From Locusta migratoria (taxonomy: Eukaryota; Arthropoda; Insecta; Orthoptera; Acrididae): a stretch of DNA of 64,000 bases. The stretch spans positions 110,515,297-110,579,296 of the forward strand of contig CM048750.1 in NCBI GenBank assembly GCA_026315105.1, in the 5' to 3' direction. The notes beneath the pieces were generated by a model. It was not told where the DNA came from. It was given only the letters and a program-made list of their open reading frames with translations, and searched no databases. Positions 1 through 9,794 of the stretch are shown in pieces. Made by a program: the position numbers and the translations under genes. Position 1 is the stretch's first letter. Every line of letters begins with the position of its first letter.

Positions 1-301
1 TCCTTCCCCAACTCGCCGGAGTACCCACTCTTGGTCACGTAGTCCAGCTAGATTCTTGGAAAATCTGCTGCCATCAGGGCACCGCTGTATACAGCTATCT
101 GCGGCACCCCCGCCTCCTCCAACTGTGTGAGACGCACTCTTAATTTCTCACCCAGCCTGGTGGTCCCAGCAATATAACAAATGTCAAAATTCTCGGTATT
201 CCGCCAAGTTAACAGACGGGAGATACCGAGTTCCCGTGCAAATCAAACGGCGTCATCGCCTCAGCGCCCGCTGCATTCCGTTAAACCGAAGGCAACCACG
301 G
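1..301. other. Unassigned sequence
   Basis: No open reading frame, tRNA-like box or recognisable repeat was seen in this stretch. Confidence 0.4.
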
Positions 302-845
302 TGGCAGGAATATCGGACTGAGCAGGGTACTAGTAACGTATCACGTGACTCACCACAACCGGAAGTGACCTGCAGAAGTATGTTTTATTTACCATTGAGC
401 TCAGTGCTTTTGGCGCGTACTTGTTCTCGAACTTAAATAAATAAACCGAAACAGTGAAGAATGGATTCGAAGAAAACACTGGAAGACTTAAAGGAAATTC
501 TGGAAACATATAAGAGTAGCAAATTTTCCACGGTAAATGTGCATCAAAAACCAAAAGTATTTTTAGATGTTAAGCGTACCTTAAGTATTCGACCATATCA
601 ATGCTATATACTGCTTCGTTTAGTGCACTACTGGGAAATGTAACTAGTGAGAGGTAAGTCCAAGGAGTTTAGTCCCTGTTTGAGTGCGTTGGAAAATTGT
701 TTGCCGCTTTGTAGGGAATTCGGTTGGCTATCTAAGGATTAAGTGGCAAATTGCGTAGCCTGTGGCGAGGAACAGTGTGAGAAGCTTGTGCGTAAATTAA
801 GAGTTGTGATTACCCCTTCGAGTTGTCATGAAAAGAAAAAAAAAA

Positions 846-1024
846 GTTTAAATGTTTGTAAATCTATCGGACCAAACTGCGTGGTCTTCAGTCCGTAGCT
901 TACAAACTACTTAAACTAAGGTAAACTAACCTAAGGACAACACACACACACCCATGCCCCAGGGAGGACTCGAACCTCCGCAGCGAGGCGCTTTAGACCG
1001 CTCGGATACTCCACCACGGTGAGT
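846..1024 (-). mobile_element. tRNA-headed SINE, family 2 (minus strand)
   Basis: Read on the minus strand, it has a tRNA-like head with a B-box (ggttcgagtcctccc), then catgggtgtgtgtgttgtcc, then a body with ggactgaagaccac and agtttggtcc, ending near ttacaaacatttaaac. Other copies of the same family lie at 8391-8510, 11194-11294 and 19866-20044. It is non-autonomous and relies on a LINE for retrotransposition. The 3' body matches the 3' end of the I-clade LINE at 23080-23783. Confidence 0.75.
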
Positions 1025-1482
1025 TTTCATGTTGCAGGTGCAGGAAGAGAAGAAGAGTAACTAATTTACTGGTCGGACAAGGTTACATACAAGAACCTGT
1101 CAACCATACAGCAGGAACAGCGTTAATTATTTACTTCATGGTTTAGCGCAACAATGTATTCCCGTCTTTCAATCAGATTCGGTTTTCAAATAATATTAGC
1201 TGAATCCTATAGAATTACAGGAATACTTATTGGTGCTGATCATGAAATAAATATTTGATGCTGTTACTGCTCCATGGTTGACAAGTTCTTGTATATACTC
1301 TTGGCCACTCAGTAGCTAGCAAACAGAATTCTCTACAAAAGGTTAACAATTTTCCAACTCACTCAAACAGGGCATTAACTTGCGCCGGTAAGAGTGCATG
1401 AACGATGGAAATGGTGGGAAAATACAAGGCACTATACCGTCTCGTATTCAAACACAGAACCACGATGTTCTATCAATATATA

Positions 1483-2379
1483 CAGGGTGTTACAAAGAGG
1501 TACGGCCAAACTTTCAGGAAACATTCATCACACACAAAGAAAGAAAATATGTTATGTGGCCATGTGCCCGGAAACGCTTAATTTCCATGTTAGAGCTCAT
1601 TTTAGTATTTACGGATAAGGCTTCATTCCAACGTGATCAAATTGTAAATTTTCACAATCAACATGTGTGGGCTGACGAGAATCCGCACGCAATTGTGCAA
1701 TCACGTCATCAACACAGATTTTCTGTGAACGTTTGGGCAGGAATTGTTGGTGATGTCTTGATTAGGCCTCATGTTCTTCCAGCTAAGCTCACTGGAGCAC
1801 GTTATCATGATTTCATACGGGATACTCTACCTGTGCTGCTAGAACACAACACAACACAACATGTGGTTCAGTCGACGTTTTCATACGCTTCTTAATGAAA
1901 GATTCAGTGACCGATGGATTGATAGAGACGGACCAATTCCATGGCCTCCATGCTCTCCTGACCTCAACCCTCTTCACTTTCATTTATGGGGGCATTTGAA
2001 AGCTCTTGTCTACGAAAAACGGTACCAAATGTAGAGACTCTTCGTGCTCGTATTGTGGACGGCTGTGATACAATACGCCATTCTCCAGGGCTGCATCAGC
2101 GCATCAGGGATTCCGTGCGACGGAGGGTGGATGCATGTATCCTCGCTAACGGAGGACATTTTGAACATTTCCTGTAACAAACTGTTTGAAGTCACGCTGG
2201 TACGTCCTGTTGCTGTGTGTTTCCATTCCATGATTAATGTGATTTGAAGGGAAGTAATGAAATGAACTCTAACATGGGAATTAAGCGTTTCCGGACACAT
2301 GTCCACATAAGATATTTTCTTTCTTTGTGTGTGAGGAATGTTTCCTGAAAGTTTGGCCGTACCTTTTTGGAACACCCTG
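1483..2379 (+). mobile_element. Internally deleted Tc1/mariner-type element with long terminal inverted repeats
   Basis: The element is bounded by TA on both sides (1481-1482 and 2380-2381) and has inverted repeats of about 45 bp beginning cagggtgtt, which match end to end apart from a few substitutions. It keeps only the 3' part of a transposase gene, so it is non-autonomous. A relative with the same terminal sequence and the same retained gene segment lies at 50313-51190 on the other strand, indicating a deletion-derivative subfamily. Confidence 0.85.
1602..2177 (+). pseudogene. Tc1/mariner-superfamily transposase, 3' part, broken
   Basis: A transposase would cut and paste the element using three acidic residues. 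The remnant begins at FTDKASF, which carries the first catalytic Asp, and runs through HNQHVWADENPHA, FSVNVWAGI and SPDLNPLHFHLWGHL to a stop after GHFEHFL. The second catalytic motif (HDGAPAHF in the relative at 50.5-51.0 kb) is missing through an exact in-frame 27-bp deletion near position 1870, between two ttca repeats. The third catalytic Asp is replaced by His in NPLHF. A frameshift follows the WGHLKAL segment. The N-terminal DNA-binding half is absent. It cannot encode an active enzyme. Confidence 0.8.
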
Positions 2380-2439
2380 TATTTCGCGGAAATAAACTAA
2401 ACATATGCAGCTGCATTTAGACGCCTGCAGGTTGTCTGC

Positions 2440-2970
2440 CTATATTGCACCCTCCTTTGTATGAACGCGGACGCTTCTATTCAACGATATGCAGCTAAAT
2501 TCCGGTTTCGATGTGTCACGTGATACATTTGTACCCTGCTCAGTCCGATATTCCTGCGACCAGGCAAGGCAAAGGCAGGCACCACACCGGTCGCAGGCGG
2601 ACAGCCACAAACGGCCATTGTAAAGCTTCCGCTGGCGGACGAGGCAGGTAAAGGGCGGAGCGCCGCATACGGCCACTGACCAGGCCGGTCGCCAGTGGAA
2701 AAGCTCCCCCAGACCTCCTTTGAAGAAAGCCACGGACTCAAGGCTGTCCGCTCGTACCTCGCCCTTGAGTAACGGTAGCGTGGACGGCTCGCATTCCGCT
2801 CGCAGCCATGTTTCGCCAGCAAGCCAGGCAGCAGAATTAAATAAAATGCAGTTTCTATAAGAACTGAATTTAATACAATAATGCAAATACTCCCATTCCC
2901 CCTATCAGAGGTAAAAGGCAATAAGAAGATATAACAGCAATAAATTTAAATACTGATAGAATGATATACA
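2440..2970. other. GC-rich stretch without a recognised gene
   Basis: Positions 2540-2830 are clearly richer in G+C and CpG than the surroundings. The minus strand is open for up to 148 codons in overlapping frames, but the translations resemble no family I know and lack a codon pattern typical of a conserved protein. It may be a repeat or a CpG-rich segment. Confidence 0.35.
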
Positions 2971-4727
2971 CTTAAGGGGAGTCGGAAGGCAATTGGGCTC
3001 AAAAATTCTATTTTTAGCTTTATTTGAAATGCCTGGTATTTCCTGCGTGAAACAGTTTTTGTTTTATATAAATCCGACAATTTTTTCGTGAGTTATGATG
3101 GTTGTTCTGATGCTCCGTGCAATATGGCCACGCCTTCCGTTTTGCGCCAACCGGAGAAAATGCACACGGCATTCTTTTACTCCTTGTATATTATTTCATG
3201 CTTCTATTGTTTTCATCGCTTCAGTGTTTCCTTCCCTTATCTACTATCGATACTTTTTGTTCTGATCGTGTTTGTTATTGTTTTAGAACGTTAATGGTTG
3301 AACTTGGTGAAATTTGTTGTGAGTGAAGTACCTCTTGATGTGTATTTTCGTTGGTCCCGCATGTTTTTATAAAAATTATACTGGCCCAAGTGGTGGCATG
3401 AAAGTAGCAAGAGTTCTCAGGATTTTTAATCGTTCAGTGGCAAACAGACGTGTCAGATACACACTGTATTTAGGGGACGGTGACAGCAAGCCTTATGACC
3501 GGGTATGTGCAGAACAACCCTATGGTCCTAATGTCACAATTTCTAAATTAGAGTGCATCGGGCATGTCCAGAAGAGAATGGGGTCCAGGTTAAGAAGATT
3601 ATTAAAAGAAAAGTCAAACATAGTAAGAAGATAGGTGGCAAAGGTCGCCTGACAAATGTTGAGATAGACAGATTACAGAATTATTATGGCTTGGCCATAA
3701 GAAGAAATGTAGAGAAATTAAAAAACATGAAAAAAGCTGTATGCGCTATCTATTTCCATAAGCTATCCACAAATGAAAATCCTGTGCACTCTCTTTGCCC
3801 GAATGGTCCTGACACTTGATGCAAGTACAGGAGAAGTGACACATATGACCACAAACATTCTCTACCTGCAGCAGTAATGAATGAAATTAAACCCATATTT
3901 AGTGACCTTCGTAAAGATACCTTGTTGAAGAAATGTCTTCATGGGAAAACCTAAAATTTAAATGAATGAAATGAATGTGTAAATTCTGCCATTTGGACCC
4001 GGTTACCAAAAACTGTATTTGTTCAGATCACAACCCTCAAATTTGGTGTTTATGATGCTATTTTATGCTTCAATAATGGTGCAACTAGAAAATTGGATAT
4101 TTTGGAATTATTGGGCTTACAGTCTAGTGGAAATACTGCAAAATCCTTGGTGCAAATAGATAAAGAGAGAATCCGCAAAGCCGATATTGCTAATTTAAAA
4201 TGCACAAAAGAAGCTAGACAGAAGAGGGACCAGGAGAAGAAAAGATCAGTATGATTCGGAAAATCCAGGAAAATATTAGTGGTAAGTAATTCTCATCAAT
4301 AACTCTACAAGAATTGCAATATTAAACTTTAAATTGATTTTTCTCAAAACTACATTTTCTTACTTTCAGGTACCATTATTTGATATACTAATGGTGTTAG
4401 AAAAATGAAATTTGGTCTTTTTGTACTGAAGATGGTAATAAATCATTACTAGTAAATTGAGAACCATAAAACAATCATCAACTGTTTTGTAATAATTAAT
4501 GTACTAAAAAAGTTAAATTTTACTGGTGAAAGACTAAAAATTTTTTTGTTCAAAACCATTAGAGTTATTATGTTCATTTTACTTGGAAAGTGATACTTAT
4601 ATGTTATATATATGCAGTAAATATTTCGTTGTTTTACCACTTATAGTTCCTTTGAAAAGTGTACCTTTTCAATGGGTAAAATAGCATTGGCAGAATAGGG
4701 ATAAAATTGCCTTCGGTCTCCCTTTAA
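2971..4727 (+). mobile_element. Mutator-like DNA transposon with terminal inverted repeats
   Basis: The left end reads ttaaggggagtcggaaggca and the right end, on the opposite strand, reads ttaaagggagaccgaaggca, giving an inverted repeat of about 22 bp with a few mismatches. The interior holds a decayed Mutator-like transposase gene. The right end abuts the 3' part of a minus-strand RTE-like LINE, so this element was probably inserted there. The flanks share atgata but I could not define a clean target duplication of the 9-11 bp expected for the superfamily. Confidence 0.7.
3323..4260 (+). pseudogene. Mutator-like transposase domain protein, frameshifted remnant
   Basis: The translation contains YLGDGDSKPY, EQPYGPN, LECIGHVQKRMGSRLRRL, GGKGRLTNVEIDRLQNYYGL, IYFHKLSTNENPVHSLCPNG and, after a stop, HKHSLPAAVMNEIKPIF, LKKCLHGKT and WTRLPKTVFVQ. 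These blocks are in the order expected for the Mutator-like transposase domain found in many insect transposons. The first block is in one frame to about 3600, then the frame changes. Stops occur near 3816 and again near 3951, where a short duplication of aatgaatga disrupts the frame. A lysine-rich C-terminal tail ends near 4253. The gene is not functional. Confidence 0.75.
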
Positions 4728-5772
4728 CATGATAGTAGAGAGAGGACAGACACAGGAAGTCGGAAAAATAACCAACACCCATCAAACGGCACCCTACACC
4801 CGTTTGAATCTGCTTACTGTATTCATCTCTTGGTCTCCCTCTGCGATTTTTACCCCACACACTTCCTTCGCGATTCCTTGATGTCTAACAATGTGTTCTA
4901 CTCTATACCTTCTTTTAGTCAAGGTATGCCAGAATTTCTTTGCTTCCCAATTCTGTTCAGAAGTTACAACCACCTAATCTTCAGCATTCTTCTGTAACAT
5001 CACATTTCTAAAGCCCTTATCCTCTTCCTGCCCGCACTGTTTATCGTCCATGTTTCACTCTCATACGAGGCTACGCTCCACACAAATGCCTTCAGAAAGG
5101 ATTTCCTTCCGCTTAAATTAATATTCGATGTTAACAAATTTCTCTTTTTCAAAAATATTTTCCTCCTATTACCATTCTGCATTTTATATCCTCTGTTCTG
5201 CGACCATCGTGTGTTATTTTACTGTCCAAGTAATAAAACTCATCTACCACCTTTATAGTTTCGCTATCTAATCTAATTCTTTCAGCACTCCTGATTTTCT
5301 TAGACTGCATTCCATTACCCTTGTTTTGTTCTTGTTAATGTTAATCTTATATGTACCTTTCAACACACTGTCCATTCCGTTCAACTGCTCTTCCAGTTCC
5401 TTTGCTGTCTCTGACAGAATTACAATGTCATGGGCAAAATGCAAAGTTTTTTTTACTTCTTCATCCTAAAATTTCTTCTCTAAATTTCTCCTTGCTTTAT
5501 ATCTTGCTCAATGTACAAATTGAATAATATTGGAGAAAGGCTACAACCCTGTCTTACTTCCTTCCCAACCTCTGCACCCCTTTCACGCCCTTCTATTCTG
5601 ATAACTGCTGCCTGTTTTTTGTATAAGATGTAAATAACCCTCCACTCCCTATATTTTACTCCTGTTGCTTTCAAAATTTGAAAGAATCTATTCCAATAAA
5701 CATTGTCAAAAGCTTTTACCAAATCTACAAAAGCTAGAAATGTTGATATCCCTTTCCTCAATCTAAGATAAA
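4728..5772 (-). pseudogene. RTE-like LINE, 5'-truncated and decayed (minus strand)
   Basis: On the minus strand, positions 5761-5480 encode a reverse transcriptase segment with FLAFVDLVKAFDNVYWNRFF and VRQGCSLSPILFNLYIEQ. The catalytic box reads FAHD instead of FADD near 5430. Further on are LKKRNLLTSNINL, SFLKAFVWSVA, ETWTINSAGRKRIRALEM (5182-5000) and, at 4860, MWGKNRRGRPRDEYSKQIQ, which is the conserved C-terminus of this family in the window. Frameshifts separate the blocks. The 5' end stops inside the reverse transcriptase, as is usual for incomplete target-primed reverse transcription. Confidence 0.8.
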
Positions 5773-6269
5773 CCGTAAAGTGAGGATAGGCTCTCGTGTG
5801 AGCTCAAAACAGAGAGGACACAGTGACAAAATCCCAATAAATTTCAGTTAAATGGGAGTATACAAAATTTACATTAACATTTTGATCAAGCTAACAAACA
5901 TTATTGCAACTTCTTGGCAGATTAAAACTGCCTTTCGCAAACAAACGCTCTATCGTCTTTTTTTATTAGACATTTTATTCCATAAATAACAACATAAAAC
6001 TGACAACCTTCTGTATTTTAAACAAAGGATTACTTTAAAAAAATGGGAAGAAATACAATCACACTGCTCGTTGCACACACTTCATTTTAGCCACTCTTCC
6101 TGTTCATTCTTTTTTTTTTTTCTTTTTTGTGGTATTTCTTCTTTCTTCATATTTTTATTAATTCAAGTGTCTTTGGGTAATTGGCAAATAGTTTTAAATG
6201 TTACTAACGGTTAAGGCGCCTTGGAATAGTCTATGTACGACTTCCCTCAACGTCACAAACTTTAGTTCA
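5773..6269. other. AT-rich unassigned sequence
   Basis: It contains a poly-T run at about 6113-6124 and no recognisable coding or repeat signature. Confidence 0.4.
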
Positions 6270-6420
6270 GCTTCTGTGGTGCGGTGGTCTAACGGTAAGA
6301 CGTCTGCCTAATAAGAATGGAGGTCCGAGTTCGATTCCCGGTCGCATCACAAATTTTAATTCATTGCTTCTCATTTATCGTTAATTTCTTGGACATGTTT
6401 GAGACGAAAAACCGTCTCAG
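6270..6420 (+). mobile_element. tRNA-headed SINE-like repeat, family 3
   Basis: The segment 6278-6352 folds like a tRNA: gtggtgc pairs with gcatcac as a complete 7-bp acceptor stem, and the B-box gagttcgattccc is present. The anticodon stem is broken (tctgc faces gaatg), and there is no terminator just downstream, so it is unlikely to be a working tRNA gene. The following cacaaattttaatt and gcttct are shared with the repeats at 21465-21970, supporting a common SINE-like family. Confidence 0.6.
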
Positions 6421-6716
6421 GGTATTTGAATTTAATTTACTAACAAAAATTTCAAAACCGCCTGAATGACGGGTATTAGTAACGAGCGTTTAAAACCAGA
6501 TGTTGGTAATGCAGGGTTAAGCCAACGTGCTAAAATACGTGTCGCTGGATGACGTGACGCCTATTCGCGCCATTTGACAGGGAAGACTGGTGTGGCTTGC
6601 CCCTGCCACGTACGGGACCCGCCACACGGTACTATCAGACGGGTGGCCGATGTCGCAGGCGCTCAGCCTACTCATACTAGTGAGACCAACTGGTATGTTC
6701 ACTGTTCTACTCGGGT
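6421..6716. other. Unassigned sequence
   Basis: Short open frames on both strands overlap but resemble nothing known. No further structure was seen. Confidence 0.35.
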
Positions 6717-6893
6717 ATTAGTTGGTGTTGGGTTGGGTTGTTTGTCTGGTTATCGGTCCCCCGGTGGGAAGGGGAAGGAGTGAGGATAGGAAAGGAGGGG
6801 GAAAGGAAATGCAGTCCGCGAAGTAAAAAAGGAAGGAAGACTGCATTAGCTCGAGGCCCCATGCTCGCCACGCATGTGGCCCCTGGAGGGCAA
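6717..6893 (+). repeat. Dispersed repeat, family B (G/A-rich, SINE-sized)
   Basis: It starts with repeated gttgggttg, passes through ggaaggagtgaggatagg, aggaaatgcagtccg and aggaaggaagactgcattag, and ends with ccccatgctcgccacgca. A second copy lies at 30862-31085 inside a Tc1-like element. No tRNA-like promoter boxes were seen, so the origin is unclear. Confidence 0.65.
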
Positions 6894-8078
6894 TTATAAT
6901 ACTGTACACGTAATATTGTAATTTTAGAACGAATGATTTGTAACATCAAGCAGTTTCCTCGAAATTTCGTGGCGCCGTTACCCTTTCACCGTCTACGTTG
7001 AAATTTCTTACGTCAGCCACTTAGCGTAGACACGTATTCAGGATATAGTTGAATCAGCTCTAAGTTCCTACACATACAGTAGAGCGTCCATTTATTTATT
7101 TGTGTGTCTGTATAGCATTCAAATGTGCAGTTTTGTTCCTATCTGTATGAAATTTTGTACACTTAATCTTCAAAAGAAGAGGAAGATCACTATTTACAAA
7201 ACTTTCCATATGGTGCTTGTCGCACGGCACTGGCACCAATCAACCGGTTTACTCCGACCGATCTTGATAAAATTTTGCTCATTTGATCTTAAAAAGTAGA
7301 GAAAGATCACTGGTTGCCCAAGATATCGTGTGGTGCATGGCAGAGGGTAATTGGAATAAATATCAACATCATTTTCCCGATCACCATGAAAGTTAGTGGA
7401 TATTAAACATTTTTTTACTCGCATGAGGAGGAGGATAAAGTAATGAGAAAGTGGAGGATGAAACACACAGGGGAAACGGGTAGGTGGAGATAAGCCGAGA
7501 CAGGGGAATGAGGATATGAGCAGAGAGAAGGGCGAGGCGGGGATACAAAGAAGGAAGAAGCGATGGACTAACAGAATATTTGGATAATATCTGAGCAACA
7601 TAGTGACTACCAATATAAGTAAAACGTTGTCTCAGGGCACGATCCATACTTGGCCAAGTACCTAACGTCTTCCGAGATTAATTCCATTTTCAATGTTTCG
7701 CCTACTTATTTCTCTGCTTCAAAAATCATCAGATTTTCTTTATAAGAACAATCTTACGTCAAAAGGCAAACACAAAAAGTATTATAGTTAACAACTGTGG
7801 TAGAAGGTGCCTAAAGTCGCGTGTGATATCGGTCCAGTGTTTAGGAACTTAAAACTTCCAGCTAACTCTACGGTGAATCTTCCTGGCGACCTTAAAGATA
7901 TTCTTCGTCCGCGAAACCTTGCACGAAAGTTTGAAATAAAATTTATCGCTTACTACATTTTCGCTGTTTATGCTGTAAAACTTAATCAGAAATGACATTT
8001 TCTTTTTTAACAAAGACTCTATTCCCAACAGCTTGCAGACAGTATTCGCATACAGTATATCACTTAATCTTTCTACAA
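6894..8078. other. Unassigned sequence with a two-copy 120-bp tandem repeat
   Basis: Positions about 7131-7220 and 7251-7340 are diverged copies offset by 120 bp. Both have aattttg, then atctt, then a gagRaagatcact-like block, then tggtgc. Purine-rich sequence follows at 7420-7580. The open frames on the minus strand there (up to 139 codons) are low-complexity and are not credible genes. Confidence 0.45.
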
Positions 8079-8090
8079 AATTATCGTATT

Positions 8091-8290
8091 CAAAATGTTC
8101 AAATGTTTGTATAGCTTATGGGACTTAACTACGGGGTCATAAGTCCCTAAACTTACAAACTACTTACAAACTAGCTAATACTAAGGACGGCACAAATATC
8201 CATGCCCGAGGGTGGATTCGAACCCCCGACCGTAGTGGCCGTGCAGACCGTGACTGGAGCGCCTCAGTCCCCTCGGCCACTGCGGCCGGC
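8091..8290 (-). mobile_element. tRNA-headed SINE, family 1 (minus strand) with 12-bp target duplication
   Basis: The minus strand reads gccggccgcagtggccgagg, a tRNA-like head with the B-box gggttcgaatccaccc, catggatatttgtgccgtcc, a body with gggacttatgacccc, and an end at acaaacatttgaac. The insertion is flanked by a perfect 12-bp direct repeat, aattatcgtatt, at 8079-8090 and 8291-8302. Eleven copies of this family lie in the window. Confidence 0.9.
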
Positions 8291-8390
8291 AATTATCGTA
8301 TTAAGGCCATTTTTTTCTGTCATGTACAAACTCTAGAGATCGAAGAAACGAAGCGGAACAGAAAAGTCTAGTAAAGTCGTGATCAAGCCG

Positions 8391-8510
8391 CGCTGGAGTC
8401 GCCGTGCGCTCTAAGGCGTCTTGCTGCGGAGTGCAAGGTTGTTCGCACTCGGAGGTTCAAGACCTCCCTCGGGTATGGGTGTGTGTGTTGTTCTTAGCGT
8501 AAGTTAGTTT
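8391..8510 (+). mobile_element. tRNA-headed SINE, family 2 (plus strand), 3' truncated
   Basis: It begins gccgcgctggagtcgccgtg, has a B-box-like ggttcaagacctccc, and continues gggtatgggtgtgtgtgttg and ttagcgtaagttagtttaag. It then joins the minus-strand LINE fragment that starts with attagattaatacttgttcc. Confidence 0.7.
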
Positions 8511-9118
8511 AAGATTAGATTAGATTAATACTTGTTCCATAGAACATAAATACGACACTTCGTAATGAAGTGGAACGTGTCGGGTTAAATGAGGGCGTCT
8601 GTATAAGACGTTACATAAAAAAGAAAAATGATTTTTTTTATTTTTATTTTTTTTTATTTTTTTTTTAGATTTACAAATTGTAATCTAAAAACTCATCCAG
8701 TGAGTAGAAGGAGTTGTCATTCAGAAATTCTTTTAATTTATTTTTAAATGTTAGTTGCTTATCTGTTAGGCTTCTGAAGCTGTTTGGTAGGTGACCAAAG
8801 ACTTTTGTGGCAGCATAATTTACCTCTTTCTATGCCCAACTCAGATTTAGCCCTACATACTGAAAATCATCCTTTCTCCTGGTGTTATAGCTGTGCACTC
8901 TGCTATTACCTTTGAATTGGGTTGTATTATTAACAAAAAATTTCATAAGTAAATATATATACTGTGAAATTAATGTGAGGATACCTAAATCCTTAAATAG
9001 ATGTCTGCAGGATTATCGTGAGTGGGCCCCAGCAATTATTCTGATTACACGGTTTTTTACAATGAATACCTTTATATTCTCTGATGAGTAGTTAAGTAGT
9101 TTTTAAGTCTAGGGGCGA
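8511..9118 (-). mobile_element. Minus-strand LINE fragment, family K
   Basis: This sequence matches the fragments at 20470-21246, 55056-55470 and 56625-56818. Shared blocks are taatacttgttccatag, aagtgaccaaagacttttgt, ttttgaattgggttg and attctgattacacg. From memory of insect repeats this is the antisense of a CR1/L2-type LINE coding region. No intact frame remains. Family assignment is inferred. Confidence 0.6.
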
Positions 9119-9737
9119 ATTAGATTAGGTAATGAGACGATAAAAATAGTAGGTGAGTATTGTTATTTGCGCAGCAAGATGACTTCTTGTGGCCGAAGTA
9201 AAGAAGATATAAGACGCAGAATGTCTATGAGAAGAAAAGCGTTTCTGAAGAAGCGAAACTTGTTAACGTCCAATATTAGTTTAAATGTTAGGAAGTCGTT
9301 TCTGAAAGCATTTGTCATGAGTGTAGCATTGTATGAGAGTGAAACGTGGACGATAAGAAGTTCAGACAAAAAGATGGTAGAAGCTTTCGAAATGTTTGTG
9401 CTACAAACTAATGATGAAGATTAGATGGGTAGATCACATAAGTAATGAGGAGATGGTCAACATAATTGGGGAGAAAAGGAGTTTCTGACGTATCCTGACT
9501 AAGAGAAGGGATAGGTTGGTGGGACACATTCGGAGATATCAAGGAATCGTCAACTTAGAAGGAAGTGTGTGGGGTAAAAATCGTAGAGGGAGACCGAGAG
9601 ACGAATACAGTAAGCAGATTCAAAACGATGTTGGGTGCCGTTTGTATTCTCAGATGAAGAGGCTTGCACAGGACAGGGTAGCGTGGAGAGCTGCATCAAA
9701 CCAGTCTGCGGACTGAAGACCACAATAACAACAACAA
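9119..9737 (+). pseudogene. RTE-like LINE, 3' fragment
   Basis: Only the C-terminal part of the reverse transcriptase protein remains. The translation gives KKRNLLTSNISLNVRKSFLK, YESETWTIRSSDKKMVEAFE, GHIRRYQGIVNLEGSVWGKN and RRGRPRDEYSKQIQ, ending SNQSAD then a stop at about 9716. A frameshift near 9410 splits the two open parts. The 3' end is ggactgaagaccacaataac followed by a short aac-rich tail, shared with the copies at 44146 and 48756. Confidence 0.85.
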
Positions 9738-9759
9738 CTTCTTTGGTTACTATTCACTA

Positions 9760-9793
9760 GGCTTACAAACTACTTAAACTAAGTTAAACTAAT
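9760..9793 (-). repeat. SINE family 2 fragment
   Basis: The 34-bp piece gcttacaaactacttaaact plus aagttaaactaa matches the body of the family 2 SINE at 846-1024. It joins directly to the 5'-truncated LINE that follows. Confidence 0.55.
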
Positions 9794-9794
9794 C

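Larger units (their letters stand above)
302..2557. repeat. Large foldback-like region with two nested inverted-repeat pairs
   Basis: Two pairs of inverted similarity share one centre region. The outer pair is 302-361 against 2499-2557, both containing the core gcaggaatatcggactgagc or its complement. The inner pair is about 672-735 against 1313-1380, both containing ccctgtttgagtg followed by gttggaaaattgtt or its complement. A SINE and a Tc1/mariner-type element lie between the arms and are probably later insertions. The nesting suggests one diverged foldback element, but the sequence between the pairs does not align well, so independent repeats are also possible. Confidence 0.45.

Noticed and set aside
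2440..2921. Overlapping minus-strand frames of about 147 codons
   Set aside because: Two frames are open over the same GC-rich stretch, a sign of composition rather than coding. No known protein pattern.
6278..6352. Possible functional tRNA gene
   Set aside because: The acceptor stem and B-box are good, but the anticodon stem does not pair, no terminator follows, and the flank is shared with a repeat family.
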